NCBI RefSeq assembly: GCF_002964785.1
Contig: NZ_PQCC01000004.1
Location: 62,001 to 126,000, forward strand
Reading direction: 5' to 3'
Origin: Pseudoalteromonas sp. T1lg48
GTDB taxonomy: Bacteria; Pseudomonadota; Gammaproteobacteria; Enterobacterales; Alteromonadaceae
DNA: 64,000 nucleotides
Position 1 is the stretch's first letter, and each line of letters starts with the position of its first letter. Under the pieces are notes generated by a model, which searched no databases, was not told where the DNA came from, and saw only the letters and a program-made list of their open reading frames with translations. Of the stretch, positions 28,001-36,260 are shown in pieces. The position numbers and the translations under genes are program-made.

Positions 28001-28417
28001 ATGCACAGGCTGACTTTAAAAAGAGACAACACCCCCAGGTGGGTGTACGCGATCGCAATCTTGGCTGTATGCGCTTTGATTGGGAGTTTTTTCAGCAAGA
28101 GCAATCTGTTGTTTGGCCTAGGCATGCTCACCAACCTGGTGATCATTTGGCGCCTCTTTTTTTGTTCGCCAGAGATTAACAGCGCCAACCCCTTTGCCCA
28201 TATCAAGGTTGAACAGCAGGAGCTAATAATCGGTGAGGCCAGATTTCCTGTTCATGAAGTACGTAAGGTGGCAATTGATCGCAGCGATGGGAAGGGCTTA
28301 TTGCAACTGCCCTACAATGGCGGCGGGCAAATACAGTGGGTTTTCGATGACCGCTACAGCGAAGAGTTAAAGGCCTATATCCGACGCACTATGCCAAACG
28401 CTGAGATAATCGACTAA
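28001..28417 (+). CDS. Hypothetical membrane protein, PH-like, 138 aa
   Basis: Not recognised by family. Two hydrophobic segments (about 14-32 and 36-52) precede a soluble domain with alternating strands (HIKVEQQELIIGEARFPVHEVR) typical of small membrane PH-domain proteins. AGGGA precedes the ATG. It lies alone between the efflux operon and the convergent arfB gene. Confidence 0.7.
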   Translation: MHRLTLKRDNTPRWVYAIAILAVCALIGSFFSKSNLLFGLGMLTNLVIIWRLFFCSPEINSANPFAHIKVEQQELIIGEARFPVHEVRKVAIDRSDGKGLLQLPYNGGGQIQWVFDDRYSEELKAYIRRTMPNAEIID

Positions 28418-28430
28418 GATCTTTGTGTTT

Positions 28431-28844
28431 TTAGATCTTAGGCAGTTTCCTTAATTCCTTGGTACGCCCACGCTGCACTTTTTGGTCGACCCGCTTGCGC
28501 TGAGAGCTACGAGTGGGCTTGGTGGCGCGACGCGCTTTCTCGACCTTGGTCGCAGCTAAGATAAGCTCTTTAAGCCTTGCCAGCGCTTCTTCACGGTTTT
28601 GCTCCTGGGTGCGATGGCTTTGCGCCTTAATCACGATAACGCCGTCCTTGGTGATACGGCTGTCGCGATAGGCCAATAACCGCTCTTTGTAGAAGTCGGG
28701 TAATTTTGAGCGCTTGATATCGAAACGCAAATGGATGGCGGTGGCCACCTTATTGACGTTTTGTCCGCCGGCTCCTTGCGAGCGGATCGCACTGAGCTCG
28801 ACTTCCCAATCATCTATGGTTACGGTATTGGATATCTGTAGCAT
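28431..28844 (-). CDS. arfB: Alternative ribosome-rescue factor / peptidyl-tRNA hydrolase ArfB
   Basis: Release-factor-like protein that frees stalled ribosomes. It carries the catalytic GGQ (SQGAGGQNVNKVATAIHLRF) and a basic C-terminal tail (KARRATKPTRSSQRKRVDQK) that enters the mRNA channel. Length 137 is normal for YaeJ/ArfB. I chose ATG 28844; GTG 28847 is directly ahead of it. Confidence 0.93.
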   Translation of the reverse strand: MLQISNTVTIDDWEVELSAIRSQGAGGQNVNKVATAIHLRFDIKRSKLPDFYKERLLAYRDSRITKDGVIVIKAQSHRTQEQNREEALARLKELILAATKVEKARRATKPTRSSQRKRVDQKVQRGRTKELRKLPKI

Positions 28845-28988
28845 CACATATTCATCTTAGCTTAAAGGACTTAGCCTATTATCGACACCTTTAGAGTCTA
28901 ACATTAGGCTCTGGCGTCACCCAAATTTGCTTTTGCTTAGATGGTGACGAGGACGGCGCAAATCAAGATTTATGACATGGAGAAAACA

Positions 28989-29567
28989 ATGAAAAAAATG
29001 CTATTCGCATTCACCCTGGCTGCCTCCGCGGCATTTAGCTCGGCACAAGCATGGGCGCTGGAGCTTAGCGCAACAGACGTCGAGAAGTTTATTAAAGCAG
29101 CCCCTGCGGTTACCAATTGGGCGGATAGCCAGACGGATATTGATGCAAGTACCCTGCTTGGCGCTCAGCAGGAGCAACAAGGAGACAATACCACGGCCGA
29201 TAATGCCATGATGGACAGCGCCATTGGCATGCTTAAAGACAACGCCATGTATCAGGAATTTGCGACTCTACTAAGCGCCTACGGCTTTACTCCTGAGCAA
29301 CTGGTCAGCGTTGGCAGCGAGATCAGCAGCGCCTACCTTGCGAATATGAAAGGCAACCTCTCCGCTGAAAACCAGCAAACGGTCGACCAGGTAATGGGGG
29401 GTTTACAAAGCCTTTCCGGCAGCAAAAACAGCAACAGCAATTCACTGTTCGGTGCCTTGGGTAAAGCCAACGAGACCAGCGAAGAAGAGATAAGCGATAA
29501 TAACCTGTCGGTTGTCAGTGAATACATGCCGCAACTTCAGCAACTATTTAGCGCCTTTGTGCAATAA
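28989..29567 (+). CDS. Hypothetical secreted helical protein, 192 aa
   Basis: Not recognised. A clear signal peptide (MKKMLFAFTLAASAAFSSAQ, cleavage near AWA-LE) is followed by Gln/Asn/Ser-rich helices with no Cys. The ATG at 28989 has GGAG at a proper distance; the frame upstream to 28941 is not needed. Periplasmic location is likely. Confidence 0.72.
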   Translation: MKKMLFAFTLAASAAFSSAQAWALELSATDVEKFIKAAPAVTNWADSQTDIDASTLLGAQQEQQGDNTTADNAMMDSAIGMLKDNAMYQEFATLLSAYGFTPEQLVSVGSEISSAYLANMKGNLSAENQQTVDQVMGGLQSLSGSKNSNSNSLFGALGKANETSEEEISDNNLSVVSEYMPQLQQLFSAFVQ

Positions 29568-29583
29568 AAGTCGCTCTTTATCG

Positions 29584-29610
29584 GCGCAGGACATTCTTTC
29601 CTGCGCTTCA
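29584..29610 (+). terminator. Terminator after the secreted protein
   Basis: GCGCAGGA...TCCTGCGC stem followed by TTCATTTT. Confidence 0.6.
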
Positions 29611-29707
29611 TTTTCGCTTATTCTTTATAAACACCACCGAGCTCTTCGCAGCCTCGCCCTAACGCGTCATAATAGCGCCATGACAATGGCAATAATAACA
29701 ACTCTCT

Positions 29708-30562
29708 ATGACTTACCTTCTCGCCACCACCCTGTTGTGGGCATTTTCATTTAGCTTAATCGGTGTGTATCTCGCCGGTCAGGTTGATCCCTGGTTTTCC
29801 GTGCTTACCCGTATCGCCCTAGCTACCTTGGTATTTTTGCCCTTTTTACGGATTTCACAATTAAACCCCCATATAGCGCTTAAGCTGATGGCCATTGGCG
29901 GGGTTCAGTTAGGCCTGATGTACGCATTTTACTATCACTCGTTTTTATATTTAAGTGTGCCGGAAGTGCTGTTATTTACCGTGATGACACCCTTGTATGT
30001 CACCTTGCTTAACGATGCGCTCGAAGGGCGCTTTAACCGGGGCTTTTTTATGGCGGCACTGCTGGCCATTATTGGCGCCGTTGCTATTCGCTACGATGGC
30101 ATCAATCAGGGCTTTATTGTCGGCTTTGCCATAGTACAGGCGGCAAACCTGTGCTTTGCCAGTGGTCAGGTACTGTATAAGCGCCTGATGGCAAAGCATG
30201 ACCATCTTACCCAGCACCAGGTGTTTGGCTGCTTCTTTATCGGCGCGCTTGTCGTTGCGCTTATTTGCTACGGCGTCTTTAGTGACTACAGCCAGCTACC
30301 CACAACGCCGACGCAATGGGGGGTGTTGATTTATCTAGGTCTGATTGCCTCGGGTCTGGGCTATTTCGCCTGGAATAAGGGCGCAACCCAGGTCAACGTG
30401 GGCACCTTGGCGGTGATGAATAACCTGCTTATTCCTGCGGGCATCCTGGTCAATGTGCTGATTTGGAATCGCGATGCCGATATTCTGCGCTTAACCTTAG
30501 GCGGCGGCATCATTATGGCGGCGTTAGTGGTTAACGAAAAATACATCAACAAGCACCAGTAA
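29708..30562 (+). CDS. DMT-superfamily transporter (EamA, YigM-like)
   Basis: Ten-helix inner-membrane protein made of two EamA repeats (about 5-130 and 145-280). The N-terminus TYLLATTLLWAFSFSLIGVY and the C-terminal LIASGLGYFAWNKGATQVN are typical of the carboxylate/amino-acid/amine DMT branch that includes E. coli YigM. The transported compound cannot be read from the sequence. Confidence 0.85.
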   Translation: MTYLLATTLLWAFSFSLIGVYLAGQVDPWFSVLTRIALATLVFLPFLRISQLNPHIALKLMAIGGVQLGLMYAFYYHSFLYLSVPEVLLFTVMTPLYVTLLNDALEGRFNRGFFMAALLAIIGAVAIRYDGINQGFIVGFAIVQAANLCFASGQVLYKRLMAKHDHLTQHQVFGCFFIGALVVALICYGVFSDYSQLPTTPTQWGVLIYLGLIASGLGYFAWNKGATQVNVGTLAVMNNLLIPAGILVNVLIWNRDADILRLTLGGGIIMAALVVNEKYINKHQ

Positions 30563-30575
30563 AGCTAATTTTGGC

Positions 30576-30600
30576 AAGGGGGTTTACACCCCCTTTTTTC
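30576..30600 (+). terminator. Terminator after the DMT gene
   Basis: GGGGG-TTTACA-CCCCC stem followed by six T. Confidence 0.75.
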
Positions 30601-30613
30601 ACTTGGTGGAGGA

Positions 30614-31141
30614 CTAGAGCATACTCTTTAGCACGCCATCCTTACGAATAAAGTGATGCTGCAACGCCGCCAGTACATGCACCAGGATAAGCACCGCCAA
30701 GGTGTAGCCGATAAAGCCATGGAGCTGACGATACAGGGCATACAATTCAATATCAGGGTACAGCGCACTGGGCAAAGTAAACCAGCTAAACACTGCAATT
30801 GGCCGTGCGCCATAATATTGCATAAGAAACCCGGTCAAGGGCATCAAGATCATCAAACTGTACAGGGCATAATGAGAGCCAAGAGCCATCGTTTTTTGCC
30901 ACCGGGGGAGGCTGTCTGGGAGCGCAGGCACGGTGGCGCACCAGCGATTGACTAACCGAACAACCACTAACACGGCAACCAATAGGCCAGCGGCCTTGTG
31001 AAGTGTTAGTAGCTCTAGCTGCCAGACCTCTAAGCTTTTAACCATGGTCATACCGGCACTGAGAAGGGAAATGATCAATGCCGCCATTGCCCAATGGAGT
31101 ATGCGCATAGAAGCGCTAAAACGGGTTATTTTTTTATTCAT
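30614..31141 (-). CDS. Cytochrome b561
   Basis: Four-helix diheme-type inner-membrane cytochrome carrying electrons between quinone and periplasmic partners. Heme-ligand histidines are visible in ILHWAMAALI, LHKAAGLLV, LGSHYALYSLM and HGFIGYTL. ATG 31141 follows AGGAGG and overlaps the end of the upstream catalase-like gene by 8 bases. The two therefore form a coupled pair in which the b561 could feed electrons to the periplasmic peroxidase. Confidence 0.9.
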   Translation of the reverse strand: MNKKITRFSASMRILHWAMAALIISLLSAGMTMVKSLEVWQLELLTLHKAAGLLVAVLVVVRLVNRWCATVPALPDSLPRWQKTMALGSHYALYSLMILMPLTGFLMQYYGARPIAVFSWFTLPSALYPDIELYALYRQLHGFIGYTLAVLILVHVLAALQHHFIRKDGVLKSML

Positions 31142-32117
31142 CTCGCCCCTCCTCCACGTCACCCGCAAGCACTTCAACGGCACGACGGCGATATGACTCG
31201 GCGTAGGCGGCTGAGCGCGCCCTTAATATTGGATCTTTTGTTGCTTCAATGCCCTGAGGCAGCACCAAGGGATCGTAATTAATCCCATCGCAACGTCCAC
31301 CTTGCTGAGCTTGCCACTGTGTGATCTTTATCTGCCCGGCAATCATTTTCTCACGTGTCTGAGGCCAACGTTTTGCAGGGTTATGCTCATCGTCTTGCTC
31401 GGTGGCCAAGGTGAAAACCCAATCAAACATAACCGGGCCATCAGATAACTGCTGTTTAAACTCGTTAAATAATGCATTGTCCCCGGTAAAACTGTTTTTT
31501 AAGCTCGATGTACTGGCATGCGGCTTAACCTCCCAGCGTACGGCCTGACGCTGGTTCTGTTCATCAACTAAATAAAACGCATTGATACTATGATAGGTTT
31601 CCAAAGCAAAGCTGCTGCTGGGTTGATAGTTCGCCTTCCACTGCAGAAAGTCAGCACTCTCAGGATGCGCTTCAAAAAATGCCCCAATCGCCTCGGGCCC
31701 TTTTTTTATCGCGACAATTTGTTGGTAGAAATCATGTGGATTGGCGACCGCCATAACGGGAGGCGTATTCATGGCAACGCGCCACTGCTTAGTTTGGCTG
31801 GTCGCAAAACTCAGCGCCAGGCTGCGCACCGGGGCTTTTAAGTCAGGAGCATACGGGTTGTTGCCAGCAATAGACAAGCGCCCTATAAACGGCGTTTTGG
31901 ACGACTTAAATACACTTGCTGTGCTGTAACGGGATAAATTGCCGTTAGAGACGAATTCACCGCTAATGCACATTCCTTTTGCGTGTGCTCGGCGATACCC
32001 CGGGTAGGTGCTCTCCCCTTGTTGTAAATCGACAAACTGCTGTGCACTGACCCTGGGCACATCGGCAAAAGCAGGAAGAGTAATTAGTGAAAATAACAGA
32101 ATAAGATACTGTTTCAT
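31134..32117 (-). CDS. Periplasmic catalase-related peroxidase (SrpA-like)
   Basis: Minimal heme catalase of the SrpA group, exported by a signal peptide (about 1-18). The distal His is in RRAHAKGMC and the proximal heme Tyr lies in the C-terminal RARSAAYAESYRRR. At 327 residues it is shorter than full catalases and lacks their C-terminal domain, as SrpA members do. It probably acts as a peroxidase, coupled by overlap to cytochrome b561. Confidence 0.88.
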   Translation of the reverse strand: MKQYLILLFSLITLPAFADVPRVSAQQFVDLQQGESTYPGYRRAHAKGMCISGEFVSNGNLSRYSTASVFKSSKTPFIGRLSIAGNNPYAPDLKAPVRSLALSFATSQTKQWRVAMNTPPVMAVANPHDFYQQIVAIKKGPEAIGAFFEAHPESADFLQWKANYQPSSSFALETYHSINAFYLVDEQNQRQAVRWEVKPHASTSSLKNSFTGDNALFNEFKQQLSDGPVMFDWVFTLATEQDDEHNPAKRWPQTREKMIAGQIKITQWQAQQGGRCDGINYDPLVLPQGIEATKDPILRARSAAYAESYRRRAVEVLAGDVEEGRDE

Positions 32118-32234
32118 GATGATTTATCCATAACTGTAAGCGCTCCACATCATGCTTAAGGAAGGTAATAAAAGACTTCTTAGGTGACCCGAGAGAACAA
32201 GGTTTTATTTCATCGAATACAATTATTTATGCGA

Positions 32235-32804
32235 TTAGGGCAAGAGTAGGCTCGCCACACGGGCCTGTAAATTGGGAATAACTTCATGCTCAAACCAGGG
32301 GTTGCGCTTTAACCAGATATTATTGCGCGGGCTTGGGTGGGGCAGCGCGACCGTTTCTGGCCATTGGCTACGCCAGTCTAATACCGCTTCGGTCACGGTT
32401 TTATAGCGCTTTTGCAGATGATAGGTCATGGCATACTGGCCAAGCACCAGGGTCAATTGTCGCTGTGGCAAGGCCGCTAGTATCTGCGCTCGCCAGGTGG
32501 CGGCGCACTCTGGACGTGGCGGCAAATCACCTTGTTTACCGCTGCCGGGATAGCAAAAGCCCATGGGTACAATGGCAAAAAGACGCGGATTGTAAAAGTC
32601 TTGCTCCGTCACCCCCAGCCATTGCCTTAGACGCACACCACTGGCATCGTCGAAAGGTCTCCCTGCGTTATGTGCATGGATCCCCGGCGCCTGCCCGGCT
32701 ATGAGTATTTTCGCATCACCATGCAATTGTAATACGGGTTTGGGCGGCAAGGGCAGATACTCTTGGCACAAGGTGCAGGCGCGGATTTTTTCGAGTAATT
32801 CCAT
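32235..32804 (-). CDS. Uracil-DNA glycosylase superfamily protein
   Basis: UDG-like fold of the small bacterial family with the phosphate-binding loop LIAGQAPGIHAHNAGRPFDD and the C-terminal HPSPRNNIWLKRNPWF. Cys residues (CTLCQ at the N-terminus) resemble but do not clearly complete a 4Fe-4S ligand set. Function is inferred as base excision or related nucleobase chemistry. Length 189 is normal for this subgroup. Confidence 0.82.
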   Translation of the reverse strand: MELLEKIRACTLCQEYLPLPPKPVLQLHGDAKILIAGQAPGIHAHNAGRPFDDASGVRLRQWLGVTEQDFYNPRLFAIVPMGFCYPGSGKQGDLPPRPECAATWRAQILAALPQRQLTLVLGQYAMTYHLQKRYKTVTEAVLDWRSQWPETVALPHPSPRNNIWLKRNPWFEHEVIPNLQARVASLLLP

Positions 32805-32889
32805 GGTGTTTGATACTAGTAGGCTTTATGAAAGACTAGATGATGAGGTGGTGGGCCGGCAACCAAAATATCCCTCACCGGCACTTAGA

Positions 32890-33215
32890 GATCAGATTTT
32901 TACTAACTTACAGCCGGTCTACCTCTTACCTTAGCATTAGTTGGTAAGATAGTGATCTAAACGGGATCAGGATTTTACCAACTAACACCGTCAACGCCTG
33001 GATGGCCTCGGGGGTTGGGAAGCTACGCTAGGCTACTTACATGCTGAGACGCTCTTTAGGGATGCCAGAAACAAAGGGGCCGTTAATTGCCCCTCTAAAA
33101 ATCCGCCATGCAATAAAACTAATTTTTACCAACTTTTTTATCAAATGAGTTTTACCCCCAGAGCCAGATCATCATTTTACTAACTCCACCTCTCTCACTT
33201 GGTAAAATAATGATC
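32890..33215. repeat. Second cluster of repA-type iterons, five copies
   Basis: The 465-bp gap 32805-33269 has no gene but holds iterons at 32890-32906 (-, exact consensus), 32941-32957 (+), 32965-32981 (-), 33167-33183 (-) and 33199-33215 (+). Each carries GATC at the proper end and an A/T-run plus TTRG core. Two more follow at 33755 and 33857. No initiator gene is near. This resembles a regulatory or titration locus rather than an origin. Confidence 0.8.
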
Positions 33216-33232
33216 TGTAAACCCCCTTTACA
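33216..33232. repeat. TGTAAA-S5-TTTACA palindrome abutting an iteron (candidate parS)
   Basis: TGTAAACCCCCTTTACA, both hexamers exact. It begins at the base after an iteron (33199-33215). The identical 17-mer occurs at 40591. Confidence 0.75.
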
Positions 33233-33269
33233 ACTTTATGATGACTCCTTTCACCTTCCGTGCCGTTAG

Positions 33270-33788
33270 TTAATGAGTCACCATGATGAGTTTATCCACG
33301 GCGAAACCTCGCTCTGCCAGTTCTCTTTTAAAGTCTTCGACACGCGCCGGGTCAACTTGCGGTGTTCTGGCTAGTAACCAGGCGTAATCCGTGTTAAAGC
33401 CGCTGATGTAGGCATACTGATATGCTTCCTGGTCCAGCTTAAACACCACGTATGAAGAGTAGAAAGGGCCAAAAAACGACACTTTTAAATGCCCTACATC
33501 GCTCCCGTCCACAAATTTAGCCTTGCCTTCGGCACTGCTCCATTGCCCTGCCTCGGCATTAAAACCCTTGTTGAGAACCTTCACCGAGCCGTCTTCGTTG
33601 ATGCTGTAAGTGGCTGTCACCTTGGACAGGCCTTCTTCGAAGGAGTGTGGCATGCGGGCAATTTCATACCAGGTACCGGTATAACGGGAAAGCTCAAACG
33701 GGCTGACCGGCGTTACCTGCTCGGGCATAGAGGTACAGGCGCTGAGCAACAGAGTTAGTAAAATTATGATCTTGTTGAATATGGCCAT
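33270..33788 (-). CDS. blc: Outer-membrane lipocalin (Blc-like lipoprotein)
   Basis: Lipocalin barrel anchored by a lipobox (TLLLSACTS, Cys about residue 18). The signature is GTWYEIARMPHSFEEG with conserved NTDYAWLLAR near the end. It is a bacterial lipocalin thought to bind fatty acids or lysophospholipids in envelope stress. ATG 33788 gives 172 residues. A consensus-like iteron (33755-33771) falls within the signal-peptide codons. Confidence 0.9.
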   Translation of the reverse strand: MAIFNKIIILLTLLLSACTSMPEQVTPVSPFELSRYTGTWYEIARMPHSFEEGLSKVTATYSINEDGSVKVLNKGFNAEAGQWSSAEGKAKFVDGSDVGHLKVSFFGPFYSSYVVFKLDQEAYQYAYISGFNTDYAWLLARTPQVDPARVEDFKRELAERGFAVDKLIMVTH

Positions 33789-33873
33789 TGTTATGATATT
33801 CCTTATGTTTATTAATCTAATCAATGTAGCTGTATACGTAGTAATAAGTATAATTGGATCGATATTTTACTAA
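33755..33873. repeat. Two further iterons around the lipocalin start
   Basis: 33755-33771 (+, TTAGTAAAATTATGATC) lies inside the lipocalin signal-peptide codons. 33857-33873 (-, GATCGATATTTTACTAA) lies in the divergent promoter gap. Together with the five at 32.9-33.2 kb they make seven copies within one kilobase. Confidence 0.7.
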
Positions 33874-33889
33874 GGGAAAAGCGAAAATT

Positions 33890-34420
33890 ATGTCGCAGGC
33901 TATAGGGTTTGGCGCCGCCGATGCGGCCATTCGTGTTTATGTAAAAAATCGCCCTCCACTGATTGAGTTTCAACAACTAAACACCCTGTTGGCTTTGGAT
34001 AAAGCAGCCATAGAAAAGATTAATGCCGAGGCAGGTAATGGCTGGCGCAAGGTGTTTAATGTGTACGCCAAGTGGCTGTTTGCGCTACATGGCGAACGAA
34101 ATACGCTTGGAGAGTTCAGCAGCTGGCAACAGCTACGCGATCAGCTGCTGCTGCGCCGGCACAGTAATACGGCATTGCTGTTTAGTCCTCCACAATTCGA
34201 TAACCAAGCGCTGCATGTGATTGCCGGTCGCACCTATGCGCAGGAGCTAGCGGCACAGCCTTCACTTGGTATAAATCTGATCTGGCTGGATAAGGAGTTT
34301 GCCGTAGACCAGGCAAACCATGTGCTGGTTTGCCCCTATTTTGACTATCGTCAGCTTAGCAATGTAAAAATTGATAAGCTGTGCCAGCTGATCCGGGAAC
34401 TGGTGCCGGCTTTCATCTAA
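33890..34420 (+). CDS. Hypothetical cytoplasmic protein, 176 aa
   Basis: Not recognised. No signal or membrane segment; a basic, Leu/Gln-rich helical protein containing GNGWRKVFNVYAKWLFAL and VLVCPYFDYRQLSNVKIDKL. ATG 33890 was chosen because AAGGG lies in the leader; the frame opens upstream at a TTG (33854). Divergent from the lipocalin. Confidence 0.65.
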   Translation: MSQAIGFGAADAAIRVYVKNRPPLIEFQQLNTLLALDKAAIEKINAEAGNGWRKVFNVYAKWLFALHGERNTLGEFSSWQQLRDQLLLRRHSNTALLFSPPQFDNQALHVIAGRTYAQELAAQPSLGINLIWLDKEFAVDQANHVLVCPYFDYRQLSNVKIDKLCQLIRELVPAFI

Positions 34421-34520
34421 GATTTCACGTGAGCTTCCGCCCGAGATTCAACCTCAGCTCACGCCACAGAGTATACAGAAGGCTTTGCGTTATGCTAGAG
34501 CACAGCCCCTACCCCATCAT

Positions 34521-35186
34521 TTATTGGCAGCGCACCACATAGCCAGTAAAGCTTAGGGCCTTAAAATAACATTGAGCGGTGCCAAAACCGGTCTGATTCA
34601 ATAACTCGGCAAGGCGCATCCGGTCGAGAGCATAAAACTCATGCTCAAAACTATGTCGAGTGCGCTCTACGCCGATATCGGTAAGTCCTAGCTGCTGACA
34701 GACGATAAACTGAGCATCGCGCTCAAACGGCGTTTGTGGCTTCATCAGATCTGCCAGCCAAAGCCAGGCGCCGGATTTTAAACGCTGACGCACGGCGCTT
34801 AGTAAATCCGCCTTATCACCATTATCCTCAACAAAGTGCAACACCAGCAAACACAGCGCCGCATCGAAGCTGCCTTCAAGCTCGTCCACGCTGCCGCAAT
34901 GACATTGCACCCTATCGCTGATCCCCGCCTCCTCAAAACCCTGCTTGGCAATATTCAGCATATCGGCGGAAATATCCTGGGCCACAAAGCGCATCTTGGG
35001 GTTGGCCATTGCCAAGGCGATAACCTCGGTGCCGGTTCCGGCGCCAACCACAAGCACCTGCGCGTCTTCCTCGAGAGCCGCCTGGCACTGAGCCTGGGTC
35101 AATTGCTGTAATAGGTCGTAACCGGGCACCAGACGACGAATACGCTGGTCGTAGTTACTGGCTTCTTCACCTAGAAAACTGGGCAT
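34521..35186 (-). CDS. Class I SAM-dependent methyltransferase
   Basis: Rossmann methyltransferase with motif I VLVVGAGTGTEVIALA, acidic loop FVAQDISADMLNIA, motif around ALCLLVLHFVED and WLWLADLMKPQ. At 221 residues it contains only the catalytic domain, so it probably modifies a small molecule. The substrate is unknown. The gene lies just downstream of sbcC on the same strand. Confidence 0.85.
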   Translation of the reverse strand: MPSFLGEEASNYDQRIRRLVPGYDLLQQLTQAQCQAALEEDAQVLVVGAGTGTEVIALAMANPKMRFVAQDISADMLNIAKQGFEEAGISDRVQCHCGSVDELEGSFDAALCLLVLHFVEDNGDKADLLSAVRQRLKSGAWLWLADLMKPQTPFERDAQFIVCQQLGLTDIGVERTRHSFEHEFYALDRMRLAELLNQTGFGTAQCYFKALSFTGYVVRCQ

Positions 35187-35222
35187 AATGGTTCCTTAAT
35201 TTGGCTATTTTTAGCTTATAGC

Positions 35223-36260
35223 TCATTCGCAGCGTATCTGCGAGTATCCACCCGGGCGTTTAACCACCTTGATTTGCGTGGCCACCCGCTCCGTGAGCTC
35301 GGCGACATGGGAGATCACCCCTACCTTGCGCCCCTGCGCCTGCAGGTTATCGAGCGCATCCATGGCAACGCTCAGGGTCTGAGCATCCAATGTGCCAAAG
35401 CCCTCGTCAATAAACAAGGACTCAATCTTCACCTTGTTGGAAGACAAAGAGGCCAGACCCAATGCCAGCGCCAAAGACACCAAAAAGGACTCGCCACCTG
35501 AAAGCGTATTGACGCTGCGCTGCTCATCGGCCATATCCTGATCGATAATGGCGATATCCAAGGTGCCAGGGATACGGGTAAGACGATAACGTTTTGACAA
35601 AGTTTGCAAATGTTGATTTGCATAAGCGAGCAAAATGGCCAGAGTCTGGCTTTGTACCAGATTACGTAATCGCTTACCCTGGGCATCGCCAAGGGCACTA
35701 TTAAGGGTAGCCCAGGTATGGAGTTCGGCTTGTAACTGACGCAATTGCTCGGCCTGCTCCGCCAGCTTAGCGACGTTCTGGCGGTGATTTTCGAGCTTGG
35801 CGGCGATCAGCGTCAACGCTTGCTGTATCTGCTCATATTCATTATCAACCGCCGTTTTAAGCGCCTCAATTTCGCTCTGCGCCTGCTCCGGACGCTGTTG
35901 CTGATGCTCACTATGGCGTTGCTGCGCCTGTGCCAATTGCGCTTCGAGGCGCACCTGTTGTTGCTGCAATGACTGTTGCTGAGCAAGCAAGGCATCGACT
36001 TCGACGCGGTCACGACTTAGTAAAACTCGGATCTGCTCGCGACCAATTTCACCCTCGGGCGCAAAGTTTTCACTGCACCAGCGAGTAAAGGTCGCTTCCA
36101 AGTCCGTTAAATCCTGCTGTAACTGAGAGCAATTTTTTACCAAGTGCTGGTACTCATTGCGCTCACGCTCGAGTCTGCTTAACTCCTGCTGTAGCCTATG
36201 CTGCGCCGCTTGCTGAGCGGTTGCGCTGTGCTCAAGGGCTTGCTCCAACTCGTGCAGCAA
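35223..36260 (-). CDS. sbcC: SbcC, C-terminal part (frameshifted from N-terminal part)
   Basis: Carries the second coiled-coil half and the ABC C-terminal ATPase: LSGGESFLVSLALALGLASL (signature), IESLFIDEGFGTLD (Walker B) and ISHVAEL. It begins as the LLHELEQALEH frame, 82 bp overlapping the end of the upstream frame. Joining the two with one restored base near 36285 gives about 1,220 residues, a normal SbcC. On its own this piece lacks Walker A and an initiation signal, so it would not be made unless the shift is a sequencing error or is bypassed. Confidence 0.85.
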   Translation of the reverse strand: MLHELEQALEHSATAQQAAQHRLQQELSRLERERNEYQHLVKNCSQLQQDLTDLEATFTRWCSENFAPEGEIGREQIRVLLSRDRVEVDALLAQQQSLQQQQVRLEAQLAQAQQRHSEHQQQRPEQAQSEIEALKTAVDNEYEQIQQALTLIAAKLENHRQNVAKLAEQAEQLRQLQAELHTWATLNSALGDAQGKRLRNLVQSQTLAILLAYANQHLQTLSKRYRLTRIPGTLDIAIIDQDMADEQRSVNTLSGGESFLVSLALALGLASLSSNKVKIESLFIDEGFGTLDAQTLSVAMDALDNLQAQGRKVGVISHVAELTERVATQIKVVKRPGGYSQIRCE

